A stretch of 64,000 nucleotides of DNA from Cocos nucifera (taxonomy: Eukaryota; Streptophyta; Magnoliopsida; Arecales; Arecaceae): contig QRFJ01004844.1 of NCBI GenBank assembly GCA_006176705.1, positions 22,247-86,246 of the forward strand. The letters run 5' to 3'. Within the stretch, counting starts at the first letter, position 1, and each line of letters starts with the position of its first letter. Both the position numbers and the translations under genes were made by a program. The notes below the pieces were generated by a model. It saw only the letters and a list, made by a program, of their open reading frames with translations. It did no database searches and was not told the DNA's origin. Of this stretch, positions 46,579-57,935 are shown piece after piece.

Positions 46579-48869
46579 TGAAGGAAAATCCTGATTTTTG
46601 GGTCCAGGTTCGTCCAGATCTGATCAGATCAAGAGATATATTTCAAAATTTTTTCTCTTGATCCTAATCAAATCTTGATATATTTCAGATCTGATTCTTA
46701 TTATTTTAATAAATAAAATAAAATAAGATAAATTAAATCAAATTTAATTTACCTGATTTGGGTAATCCTATTACCCTGTAGATGATCCTGATTGCAGCGG
46801 AAGGTTCTGGATCTAGCCACGCAAGCGCCTGGCCTCTACCGGTATCCACTCGGATTGGATCTGGAGATCCTCTTCTTCTCTATCATGCCTCCAAAAATCA
46901 GATCTGGATCTGATCTGGAGGATCTTCAAAACTCCTTTTGAAGATCAGCAGTCGTCCTTTGCAGCAGTGCAGCCTTCTTCTTTTGATCGCCTTTCTTTTG
47001 ATCTGGAACGCACCAACCTAAGTCCAAAAACTCTTTTGGACGTGGAGAGGAGAAGGAGGAGAAGTTTAGGCATGGAGGAAGAGGGGAGAGGCAGCCTTGG
47101 GGCGTGGGAAATCTCTATTCTAATTGCATTCATTTGAATCTGAGTTGGGCGCAGGGTCTTATTTATAGACTAAGCGTGATCCAACTCCTCTTCCTCTCAA
47201 CCAATCACAACCCTTTGTGAAATCAGATCTAAATCTGATTGGTTGGAATAGAGTCCCCTGGATTCCTCCTTAGAGGGCGCCTAAGACCAGTCAAACTAGG
47301 ATTCTTAGTAGAACTCTGATTGGAATCCAAAAGGGAGGTGGAGTCCTTGTCCAACAAGGGACTCCTAGGCGCCTCCAACTTGGGCGCACGCCTAGGGTGG
47401 CGTGCGCCCTCCTCCTTGCCAGGTTCTGGCAGGGGGACAGGCCCCCACCAGTTCTCCAATAGGTGCATGACACGTGGACAAAAGTCAAAGTGTCTATGGT
47501 CAACATTTGACCAGTCAAAGATCAACTTTTGACCAAAGTCAAAGGAACAAGAAATGGCAGGTGACCAAAAATGGCAGGTATGTCTTATAAAATAAGACAA
47601 TCCTTTTCTGAACTTGGACAACCTCTAGTCAGACCATATGAAGGCCTCTGATTGAGCACAAACTCCTTTGGCTCAGTCAGGACAACTTATTTATGATAGT
47701 AAAAGAAGAACGTTAGGTTCAATCGAGTGCTAGCACGATTTTCTTGAACCTAATTGAATCTCATTCAGATCAATTGAACTAGATCAGTTCAATTGATGAT
47801 CACCAGATTCAAACCCTTGTTTGTGTGACCCAGTTAGGTTCAGTTCTGTATGGTAATGGGATATGTCATGATCTCTATCATAGACATCATCGAAACTCCT
47901 TTCGATGGATCAGAACTCTTCTGATTCGAACAGCTAGAATGATCGATCATCTAAATCATTCTAATTGCTCCCAAAATCCACCAGTGACACCTAGCAGTAT
48001 ATGGTGGCAACCCATCAGAGCTGAATGCGAACCTCTTGGTGCAGCTACCTGTGTGATTAAGTTCTTCTATCTTGAGCCCCGATCAGATTAGGGTTAAGGT
48101 AAACTCGTCAAACCCTAGTCTCTGTCATATGATGTAATCATTCGATTCGAGTCCAATGTGAAAATCTAAATAGAAACTCTTTCTATTATTTCACTCTGCC
48201 ATGGCCATGGGCTTCAGGACTTGATTCTCATGATCATCATAGGGCTGCTCCTCTACTACCGAGGTAGATAGATCCCATCTTGATGCAATCCAGTTCCTAC
48301 AATGAACATGCTATAGCCAACATACACCTCAGGGTTCCATATGGCTAGGAGACCGAGTAATGGTGTAGTCAAACTATAACACCCTCAAGGTGAACTGTCG
48401 ATGCATCCTCAGGTCAAAGAACCAGACACACTACTGCAGCATCGAGTCAGTCATTGACGAGAAGGTAGACTTCCTAATGACTACTCGAGGTGGTCACGCT
48501 CAGTGCCCTCGTTCTCTAACGAGTATCTGTACTCTCACTCCGATGTCTCCACACCGTAGACTCAAGACTCATCTACTAAAGAGAAGCGATCGTACACCAA
48601 CCTTCCGAATCAATCACCATCCTCGTGATGATCCTATGGTCGGGAGCTATTTATGAGTTAATAATGATTATTCATGTCTTAAATTTTCAACTCTTGAAAA
48701 TATGAATTATCATTACCATTAACTCAAAGGATGTATCACAGACACTAAATACACAGTTGTAATAGAAAATAATTCATTTTATTAATTATAGTCAAAATTA
48801 TAATTTTGCCCCTAGAAGTGTATTACAAGTGTCAGCCAATTCTGGCTTCTAGGACACATATATCTAACA
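46579..48869 (-). repeat. Element C 5' LTR (2.3 kb)
   Basis: 2291 bp, TG..CA ends on the minus strand. The initiator-Met primer site abuts it at 46576. Confidence 0.87.
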
Positions 48870-49175
48870 ATAAGATCTCTTCTGAGCGATCGAGTCAACC
48901 TCGACTAGAGATAAGATCTCTCCTGAGCGACCGTGACAATCTCGATTAGAGATAAGATCTCTCCTAAGTGACCGTGGACAACCTCGATAAGAGATAAGAT
49001 CTCTTTCGAGCGACCGAGTCAATCTCGGTCAACGATAAGATCTCTTCCGAGCGACCGAGTCAATCTTGGTCAGAGATAAGATCTCTTTCGAGTGACCATG
49101 GACAACCTCGGCTAGAGATAAGATCTCTTCCGAGCGACCACGACAACCTTAGCTAGAGATAAGATCTCTCCCGAG
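48870..49175. repeat. Element K 41-bp array, right part
   Basis: Resumes after the second ATAAG with the same GATCTCT(C/T)CGAGCGACCG units. Confidence 0.87.
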
Positions 49176-49600
49176 CTTTGAAGAACCTCATCCATAGCCC
49201 ATTAGGAATAGAAGGAGAACCTCATCCTAACATGAGCAAAGTCGAAGGCCTCATTCATTTTAGATGAGATGGAGGGAGAGGCCCAGACAATGGCCCTTAT
49301 GTGCTCCCATAGCCCGTTAGTAAAAGGAGGAGAACCTCATCCTAACACGAGCAAAGTCGAAGGCCTCGTTCATTTTAGACGAGATGGAGGGAGAGACTAA
49401 AACAACGATCCTTATGTGCCCCCACAGTCCATTAGGAATAGGAGGAGAACTTCATCCTAATACAAGCAAAGTCGAAGGCCTCGTTCACCTTAGACGAGAT
49501 GGAGGGAGAGACCCTAACAATGACCCTTATGTACCCCCACAGCCCATTCGAAATAGGAGGAGAACCTCATCCTAACGTGAGCAAAGTCTAAATCTGAGCT
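49176..49600. repeat. Element K array of about 118-bp units (four copies)
   Basis: Each unit holds CCCATTAGGAATAGGAGGAGAAC, CCTCATCCTAACACGAGCAA, GAAGGCCTCGTTCA, GACGAGATGGAGGGAGAG and CCTTATGTGCCCCCA. It is found here but not in A. Part of the unit (TAGGA..GAAGTTCTCCTCC) occurs once in A near 9825, so it is an amplification specific to K's lineage. Confidence 0.85.
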
Positions 49601-50158
49601 CCAAAGTTTACAGAAGATAGAATCTCCATCAACCTCAATTGGAGATAAGATCTCCTCCGAGCGCCCGCATCAACTTCGTCCGTAGGAGATAAGATCTCCC
49701 CCGAGGGTCCGCGACAACCTCGGCCAGAGCGTCTGAGCCAACCTCAGCTAGAGATAAGATTGGAGAGAACCTCGGCCAGAGCGCCCAGGCCAGCCTTAGT
49801 TAGAGATAAGATCAGAGACAATCTCGACCAGGTCATCCAAGCCAACCTCGATCAGAGATAAGATCGAAGACAACCTCACCTTGAGATTAGATCTCCTCTG
49901 AGGTAACCTCGACTGCTGGAGACAGTATCGCCCCTGAGGAGCTCAATATCCGACCTCGATTGTAGGAGATGAGATCTACTTCAACCTTGACTGAAGATGA
50001 GATCTCCCCTGGGCTTCAATTTCAACTTTGGTCGAAGATGAGATCTCCCCCTTCGAGCCTCAACCTGAATCAGCACGGAGTCTGAAAGAGGACTTCGACA
50101 GTCATCTTTTCTGCACTCCCTTCCTTCGAGTTTCGAACTCAGGAGTGGGGGAGACTAT
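49601..50158 (+). repeat. Element K degenerate array and polypurine tract
   Basis: Weak GAGATAAGATCTCC-type units at 49620-50060. Then comes sequence matching A 7092-7270 (inverted), ending in AGGAGTGGGGGAGACTAT, a polypurine tract directly before the sense right LTR. Confidence 0.75.
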
Positions 50159-51142
50159 TGTTGGGGATAAACCCCACCCTTGTCGAAGTCTAGTTCGATG
50201 CTCAGCTTAACGCAACTGATAGCCATGGAAGAGCTTCAGCGGTCGGATCTTAGCCGAACTCCTTCATTCGGATAAACTCCTCATCGATTGAGCTTCAGTC
50301 AGACTCCCACGAGAGTCGAACTCTTTTCATGCTCTTCCAATCAGATGCCTATGGGAGCCAAACTCCCTCCATGCTTCTCCTTCAATCGAACTTCTTCGGG
50401 AGCCGGACTCCTCCCAAATATCCCCTTCGGCTGATCGAACTCTTTAGTGATTGAGCTCCTTTCGAACTCCCCAGCGATCGAGCCTTAGCCACACTCCTCC
50501 AGCCAGATGCCTGCGAGAGTCGAACTCCCTCCGCACTCCTTCGACCGAATCCCTTTCGAGCTTCTCCTTGACCGAACTCCTCTAGAAGTCCGAACTCCTC
50601 TAGAATTAATATGTACCAAATTCCACCAATCAATACATGCTTTCTTAGAGCCATGACTATTAAATCTGAATGAACGGTCACCATCGGCCTACCATAGATG
50701 ATGCTACAGGCACACTCCTTTGTGACTGACTTTGCCAGACCTCGAGCAGCCCATCACTATCGGACGGTATGGCTGTCACTATCGATCTAATGATATCATC
50801 TTCTCTGCACCAAATCCCATGCAGCCTCGAGTGGCCCACCATCAGGCGGTATGGCCATTACCATCAGTCACCATCAATCAAGCTTTGCCTATAAAAAGGA
50901 TCCTTTAGATATTCTAACTCTAATCTCTAAGCTCTAAGCTCTCCTCTCCTTCTCTAAGCTCAGCGGAACTCATTCTCGAGCACTCCATTTCTGTTGGTCA
51001 GAGTTGACTAGATCGTCGGAGGGTCCTGTCGGAGCCACCCCCCACCGACTTCGAATGAAACTTTATTTTGCTAGTTTCCGACGATGACCTCGTTGGTCTC
51101 CACTCCAGCTGGATTCGGTGATGATCAGTTTCTGCACCAACA
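50159..51142 (+). repeat. Element K right LTR (sense, 3' LTR)
   Basis: 984 bp from TGTTGGGGATAAACCCC to GCACCAACA, with a TATA box (CCTATAAAAAGG) near 50890. It is inverse to the left LTR. Confidence 0.88.
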
Positions 51143-52904
51143 AGTTTCACTAGTCTAGGACTCTATGATCACGAGCTTCATTCATTTAGGATATTGGGTT
51201 CAGGAGTCCCACTAGTTTGAGACTCTTCAGGAGTTTCATGTTGATGAAATTCTACTGTCCGAATATCTACTCGATTAAAACTCTGATATTTTTAGAGGAT
51301 TAATTAGTAATTTGATTGCTAATTACTTCAATTTGATTTAGCAATGAGGATTTGATAAAATTTGATCGAATTGGATTTGATTGGATTTGATCCGATGAGT
51401 TCATGAGATGACCTAATCGCTATGAAAGATTTGATCTTAATTTGATCAAGACCTAGATCTAATTAATTTTTAATTTAATTAAAATTTTATTAGATTAGGT
51501 TAAGCCTAATTTGGTTGGGTTTGATCTAATTTAATTAGGTCTAGAATTATTGATTTGGTTGAAACCAATTAAGATAAATTCAAAGTAAGTTTGAATTTAA
51601 ACTTTCTCCCTACGCCACCTTGCTTTAACTTTTTCAATCTTGTCTCATGTTCCAAATTTTTTATGTAAGTTTTTCTCTCACAAAAGAAGGTTTCTGTGCC
51701 CTTCCTCTCATCTGCTTTTGACCTGGTCCAAGCATTGGACCGGTTCAAATAAACTTGAATTTCGAATTCAAGTTTTGGTTAGTTGGTTGAAACTTCCTGT
51801 TCTTATCCTCTCCATGCATCAAACTCATTTCTCACGCACACTTTTGTACATTTTTGAGTATGGGCACATAGAAGGAGAGTCCTTCTGTAAGTCAAACACT
51901 TTGGTTTGGCGTTGGAAAGAGATGATCTCTATACTTGAATTTTGAATTCAAGTGGTTAAATTGAAACCATCTAACCTCTTTCTTCCTTATCCAAACCTAC
52001 ACGCAAATCACACTATTAGCACACATTTAAAATTATTTTTCATATGGGCATGCATGGATTTATGTGAAAGAAGGCTGAGGGGCATGAGAGGGTTTCTTTA
52101 AGAGAGAAAATCAGAGTGGAGCGCATCCATCTGGGGTGAAAAAGTCAAACCAAGATTCTTGCACTAAAAATCTTTATATGGCACTTCTTTTATTTTCTAA
52201 TCTTTGGTCGCCCATCTAATAGGTGTTTTTAGAGAGGTGTATGATAGAGGAAGAGTCCCTTGATCCATGAAAAATTATTTCATGAGAAAATTCCAAAGAG
52301 AGAGGGCGTGAGATGATTTTCGATAATCAGGGTTTTCGGTGAGTGCAAAACCCTAGAACTTGGTCTCTAGGTTCGGATGGAGAGATTGAGTGCTGTGAGT
52401 TCTCGATCATCACCAAACTTCAGACACCAACTCATCATCCTCCATACTCAGTATTCTGATTTTTTGGAGTATTCGAGAGATCAAAAAGAAGGCGATCGAT
52501 TGGATCGATCGCGATCAGCTGTCGAAGATTCTGACGAGGAGCTTGCACTCCAGTGGAGCTGGTCGAGATCAGGAAGCTTCGTGTGGACCAACCATAGAGG
52601 TCGAATGAGTGTGCGGCTATAGCATGATATCATAGCTTATTTCGATGGATTTAGATTATGGAGATCAGCTATCCGTGCATAGGTATCGAGTTCTGAACTC
52701 CTATCGATCAGCAAATTCAATTTGCTGATCAATCATATTTAAATTTTAAATTATATATTAGCATGTCTAGATCTTGAGTAGGATTTATTTGATTAGATCA
52801 ATTCATGCAATAGATTAATTTTAGATTAATCTAATTCTTTCACTACTATATAATTCAAAAATATTTTGAAAAATGCATGTTTTTATCCTGCTCGATTTTC
52901 TTCA
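51143..52904 (+). repeat. Element M 3' LTR, second part
   Basis: Continues the M LTR after K: AGTTT copy of the target duplication, end of the minisatellite, then colinear with 26090-27840. It ends CGATTTTCTTCA before GGGTA. The 81-codon frame at 52377-52622 lies wholly inside the LTR and is disrupted in the 5' copy, so it is not taken as a gene. Confidence 0.88.
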
Positions 52905-52949
52905 GGGTACCCTCTAGGGGACAAGATTTATAGAGTCCAAACTCTAACA
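52905..52949 (+). repeat. L2 part 3 (end of the LTR)
   Basis: GGGTA target duplication, then the last 40 bp of L ending CTAACA, as at 18945. Confidence 0.8.
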
Positions 52950-52967
52950 GATTTTGGTAGGATCTTG

Positions 52968-53350
52968 GGCTTAGGGTTTAGGATTTTAGAATTTAGGAAT
53001 TGAGGTTTAGGGGTTTAGGGGGTAGGTTTAGGATTTAGAACTTTAGGATTTAGTGTTTATGGGCTTAGTATTTGGAGGTTTAGGATTTATAGTTTTAGGG
53101 TTTTAGGATTTGGGGTCTAGGATTTAAGGATTTAGAATTTTAGTGTTTAGAATTTAGGATTTAGAGTTTAGGGGTTTAGGGTTTAGGATTTAGAGTTTTG
53201 GGTTTAAGGGTTCAAAATTTTGGGTTTAGGGTTTGGGGTTTGGGATTTTGAATTTAGGGTTTAGGGTTTAAGATTTAGGGTTTAGGATTTTAGAATTTTA
53301 GAATTTTAGGATTTAGGATTTAGGATTTTAGGGTTTAGGATTTAGAGATT
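52968..53350 (+). repeat. T2: degenerate telomere-like tract
   Basis: About 380 bp of TTTAGGG/TTTAGGA variants in the same place relative to L2 as T1 is to L1. It shares phrases with T1 such as GAGTTTTGGGTTTAAGGGTTC, so T1 and T2 are copies of one ancestral tract and did not arise independently. Confidence 0.9.
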
Positions 53351-53351
53351 A

Positions 53352-54662
53352 GGGAAGGAAGGGAGACTGAATTTATAATTTCGTCAAGATAAAAAATACC
53401 ACTAGCCTTTTTCATGGGGATGTTTCTTTAGGATGAATAATGTCCTAAAGAAAAAAATTCTAAGTTCTATAGCAGTAAAAGAATAACAAATAATAAAAAC
53501 TAAGATCATCCTAATAGCGTTAGGAGTTATCTGGATAGGATGAAGCCTATAAAAGTCTAAAATATTATTGAAAAAGGGATATAAGTAAAATCGAAGTTTA
53601 GATCAGAGTGCCTCATTATAAAATACGACACAACCTTTTGAAGATTCAGTGACTCAACCATCCCGACCTGGTGCTATAAGAAGAAAATTTTCTAGGAATG
53701 TGATATTTCTCTCTAAGTTTTTTAAGATCAAGATCTCAGTTATGATAGATGGTTCAGTACTAGGATCGAAACAATCCAAAAATTCTCTTATTGGAGATTT
53801 TGGATTCTCTCGATCGGAGGTACTGATTTTGGTGGTAACCTGAGGTGGAGTGATCACTTCTAGTTTAAGTTGGGGTTGGGTAGATCAAGAAACTCGATCA
53901 TTCAGGACTTACTTCTCTTTTCTTTATCACCATCGAAAGATATTTTAAGAAAGGAGAAAAGCAGAACAAAGAAAAAGATAGAAAAAGAAAAGATAAAGAA
54001 AACCTTATTTGTGAAAGAGGAATTAGGGATTGGAAAATCTACCTAAGAGAGGAAAGGGCTTTAAAGAGACTTTCGAGGAGGCTCTGAAAAATCTTCTTCG
54101 GCTCTAGTAACCTTCCTTTCAGCAATGCTCAAAAAGCTTCCCTTCCTTGCATCGATGACACTGGAAAAGTTATGGAGAACTTTCAGTATAGCTTTTGCAT
54201 GGTAGAAATAATAAAAGTAATTTACTGAATCACTACAGTCCTATTTATAGGACACAATAATGATTCAGATCAATTTGATTTACTATTAGATTCGTACAAC
54301 CTGCCACTAATCTAACAGCTCTAGAAAAGGGATCCTTCGATGCACTGCTTTTTGATTAAGCCATGTAGGCTTAATCTACATGATAACTGAAGTAACCAAT
54401 GATGGTATGACGCATGGCATTTGATGTGCAAGCATAGCCACTCAAGTAATAATAAGCTTCCAATTCTCAAGACCTTTAAAATTACCTGATATGATAGATC
54501 TTTTTGAAAGATGGCTTGTTGGTTTGAATAATTAAAAAATTAATATTGTCCCCCATCATATGGCATGTTTATTGGTAATAAAAGTTAAATGAGAAATTTT
54601 TGAATCAACTTTCTATATTTAAAGTAGAAGATCCACTTCAGGCCTAAAAAATGAGGAGCATA
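53352..54662 (+). mobile_element. B2: internal B block with antisense frame remnant
   Basis: Colinear with B0 and B1. On the minus strand it keeps PPQVTTKISTSDRENPKSPI, and further on KLRFYLYPFFNNILDFYRLH and ITPNAIRMILVFII, the latter without the stop present in B1. The TATA-like CCTATAAATAGG palindrome is at 54240-54251. It ends at L3. Confidence 0.83.
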
Positions 54663-55114
54663 TGTTGGAACAGGTAAAAATAACTACCATAAGGCAAGAT
54701 CAAGAGGGTCAATGATTTGACAATGATCTGATAATTAAGTGTGGTCTAGGTTGGTCATTTATTGATATGAAATGATTGTTGATTCAACTGATTTAAGATA
54801 ACTACTGACTTGATGCAGTGATAGTTGTCCTATTCAGTTGATGTTGAAGCTATCAATTTCATATCGACATCCATAATTCATATTGGAATGACTTCGATTC
54901 TAATCCTTGTCACACAATATTAATTGAGATCAACAAATCACTATCCTACATAAGGTCATGCTAAATGATCTGAGTGTTCATTAACTCAGCTTTGGACTCA
55001 TATTGGGTTTCTACTGCCCTTTCTGCTGAGAGGATTGATCGAGATTGATTTTGAACAGACCTACCTATCAGCATTATCTTAAAATCAAGATTGGATTTAG
55101 GCAAACTTGCCTAT
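54663..55114 (+). repeat. L3 part 1
   Basis: TGTTGGAACAGG start, colinear with L1. Broken at CCTAT (55110-55114) by element E; continues at 62764-63101. Confidence 0.84.
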
Positions 55115-56712
55115 TGATAGGGATGCGATGTTGTCGTTAAGATACCATGTTTATCAGTTTAATCTGACTTCTTAAAATCATTGAAAATGCATAGATAGCA
55201 GTGAGTCGGATCGAATCCATACGAAAGGTAGTATTTTAGATTTGAAATCTTTGATTTTTGAAAAGAAAAAGAAAATGATTTGAGTTTTGGAATCAAAAGT
55301 AAAGTCGGAAGATTAAAAATGAAAATTAAAAGATGCAGAAATTTAAACTTGGTACTAAGATCTACTAGTTAGATCTTAGCATCTACTTGCAATAAAATAA
55401 AAAGTGATAATAAAAATATAGAAATTAAATTGCAATAAAAATAAAGAGCATAAAATTAAAGAACATAAAAATAAATATTACATTAATTAAAATTTCATAA
55501 TTTAAATACATAAAAAGAAGAAATTAAAATAAGCTGATATCTAATCTTAGATCGACATTAGCAGAAAGATGGTGTAGAAGCCCAGCTCTTCTTCTTGGCA
55601 TCCATTGCTTCGAAGCAGCCTTTAATCCATAGCCTGGCTTCATCCTGTACCAAAGCTTCACCTTGATTGAAGATGTTGATTTCTGAAGGTCTGGGGTCCT
55701 TTTTATAGAGCTAGGAGGGCTGGAGAGTTTGCTTCTAGGTAATGTGGGACTAAGGGACTCTTTGATTGTCAAACTATAAAGAAATCTAAATAAAAATTAG
55801 ACTAAAAGAAGTCCTAGATGAATTCTACTACTCTGGATGAAATCTGGCCATAAATAGAAATCCAAGTCTAAAAATCATCAAAATCGGATGAGTATCAGCC
55901 TAGATCAGGTCGGATTAAATTCTGACTATCCGATCGCACGTTGATGGAGGAAATCTGTCCACAAATCATGCATCGGGAGTCTTGATCACTATCGGGAGCA
56001 TTCTGGACCATTGGATCTTCATCACTTGGTTTTCTTGGCCATTGGATCGTGCCAGATCGCTGATAGAATTTGAATCAAATTCGAAAATAACCACCACCGT
56101 CCGATCTTGACCATAATCAACTACAGCCATCCGATCACGCAATTACTGTTCCCATGGACCACGTGGACCGGCCGCACCACACACCATAGCCAATCAATGC
56201 CTTTGTTGTCAAGTGAAAAGACCAGATTGCCTTACTAGCCGTGATAAATTTCTGTGAACCATTTAAGGGTCTAGGTCCGCCACGTGTCGCGCTGTGATTC
56301 AATCGATTTCTGCTGAGCTGGTGGTCCACGCCTGGATCATGGACCGGCTGATGGCTTCATCGGCTGAGTCAGCTTTGATGGCTTGGCTTGGCTTGGTGGC
56401 TTAGCTTGCGGAGCCGACTGAGCCATTTTCTTTTTTTATTTAAATTTTATTTATTTTATTTCTTTAAAAATTCATATCTTTTCTATTTTAGCTCTATTTT
56501 ACTCAAAATTTATTTCATTGTGATCATAAAAATGAGCTCTTTCCATTTATAATAAAATTTTATTTTTTAATTTTTATTATTTAATTAATTTTTTAATTAA
56601 AAAAATATAAATTTCTTAAAAATTATATATAAATTGATTAATAATTCTTAAAAATTAATATAAATTAATTAATAAATTAATACTTTTATTGGTAAATTTA
56701 TGATGCTTATTA
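55115..56712 (-). repeat. Element E left (3') LTR
   Basis: 1598 bp; its right end is CTTATTA, where the other LTR has CTTATCA. The polypurine-like GTTGGAGAATG on the minus strand lies immediately right of it. Confidence 0.88.
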
Positions 56713-57935
56713 CATTCTCCAACTTAAGCTTTGCTCGTCCTCAAGTAAAGAAAGAATTTAGTTTTAAATATCTTTTTAACTTTAGAGTTTTAAATTTTAC
56801 CTAAGCAGTTTTCAAAATGGCCATTGATATTCAGTAGAGCTTAAATGAAATATATCATTGGAATATTAATACTTATCAATAGAAAAATTAAGTAAAAAAT
56901 ATTAAATTTTTCAAAATTTTTTCTAAATTATCCCACCTTTATGTCTGATTTATCTAAACTTTCATATAGGCAAGTGTATTGCTACTTCCATCCTTCATTT
57001 ATTGATTTTTATTTTTACATTGCCCACTTTTTGACGTGAATATCATTGCTTACTTAGGCAACAGGATCCGATTACTCGGTGAAAAAATTAATATTTTTTT
57101 TTTAATGTTATACCACTATTGAGTGTCTTAACCTTTTAAGCTTTCTATTTGATCCATGTAGCGAGTTTTGGGCCAATGACTCCAAACCAGTTGGCTTTAG
57201 GGCACTAGGTATAGAATACCCCTCGGGCTTACTAGCTCGAATCAAATAGGCTATGAGTTAAGACTAGCTTTACAATGAGCTTCTTTGTCCTTCCCATCTT
57301 TTGATGCGAAACTCAATGCTTGCTTAGGCAAAGAGGTCCGATTACTTAGTGAGAAGTACTTGAAAACTAATTTATTAAAATAAATTTATTATATAAAGAA
57401 ATGTATAGTTACCCTACACAAGCCTATAAAAAGTAGACTTTTTTTTTATGCTAGTAGAAATAATTAGAAATACTCCAAGAAAAAAATTTTTATGTTCTAG
57501 ACTTAACTCTTTATTGAATTTTCTTAATACTTGATTTCTTAATATCTCACAGATTCTCTGATCTATGTATCAATTTTTTTTTAAAAATGCTTAGTTTAAT
57601 TTGATTCTTAAGCATAATCAGGTGTCTAAATACTAAATACTAACTTTTTTAAGGACTTAAAATTTTAAAATTTTTATTTTTTTTCTCCCAACTTAATCGA
57701 CATTATCCTCAATGGAGAAGAAAAAATAAAGGGTGTAATAAAGAACATGAAAGAATACACCTGACTATATTTTTGGTCCAGCATATGCCTTTAAAAATTT
57801 GGGCTCTCCCTCCAACTTATTCAAATTATTCTAAAAAAAATAAATTAAAAAAATAAATTAGATAAAAACTAAATATTGAGTTGCCTCCCAATAAATGCTA
57901 AGTTTATCATCTTCAGCCAGACATAATGCAGCTTA
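56713..57935 (-). other. Element E 3' internal region, no coding
   Basis: Holds two copies of a block with TTTTGA.G.GAA..CAATGCTTGCTTAGGCAA and GGATCCGATTACTCGGTGA-like sequence (about 57040-57085 and 57300-57350). A related block occurs in G near 30909. The rest is AT-rich. Confidence 0.65.

Larger units (their letters stand above)
44117..48869 (-). mobile_element. Element C: copia-like retrotransposon with complete 5' LTR and truncated 3' LTR
   Basis: Bounded by ATAAG (44112-44116 and 48870-48874) inside the K array. On the minus strand the 5' LTR (48869-46579, 2291 bp, TGTTAGATATATG..CCTTCA) is followed by an exact iMet-type primer site TGGTATCAGAGCCATGG (46576-46560). A 1.6-kb leader-like internal region without coding follows, and then only the last 823 bp of the 3' LTR (44939-44117). 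The leader block CTTATGA.GTG.AGGGGTG resembles that of M. Internal DNA, including all coding and the start of the 3' LTR, has been deleted. Confidence 0.87.
41151..51142 (+). mobile_element. Element K: same family as A, outer LTRs inverted, carrying nested element C
   Basis: Left LTR 41151-42106 is antisense, internal 42107-50158 is sense, and right LTR 50159-51142 is sense. Flanks are AGTTC (41146-41150) and AGTTT (51143-51147). The uninterrupted target is visible in the M 5' LTR at 26083-26087 (GATCAAGAGTTCTACTGG). Internal parts in order: primer-site-like sequence and leader, gag N-terminal remnant, 121-bp array, gag C-terminal remnant, 41-bp array (split by C), about 118-bp array, degenerate array, polypurine tract. 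No pol. Confidence 0.88.
24894..52904 (+). mobile_element. Element M: Ty1/copia retrotransposon with very long LTRs, heavily invaded
   Basis: Bounded by GGGTA target duplications at 24889-24893 and 52905-52909; the empty site is seen in L1 (18901-18905) and L3 (63057-63061). The 5' LTR is 24894-27840. A mutated iMet primer site (AGTATCAGAGCCAGA) starts at 27843. The internal region is 27841-28698 plus 35880-39328. The 3' LTR is 5'-truncated, 40480-41150 plus 51143-52904. Nested inside are G, a B-L fragment and K. The pol region is Ty1/copia (protease, integrase, then RVT_2). No gag of normal length is seen. Confidence 0.9.

Noticed and set aside
47229..47621. 130-codon frame and neighbours in the C LTR
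   Set aside because: Wholly inside an LTR, with no family resemblance; the equivalent in the other LTR copy is broken.
52377..52622. 81-codon frame in the M 3' LTR
   Set aside because: The matching part of the 5' LTR (27318 onwards) has an in-frame stop and differences, so the frame is not conserved.
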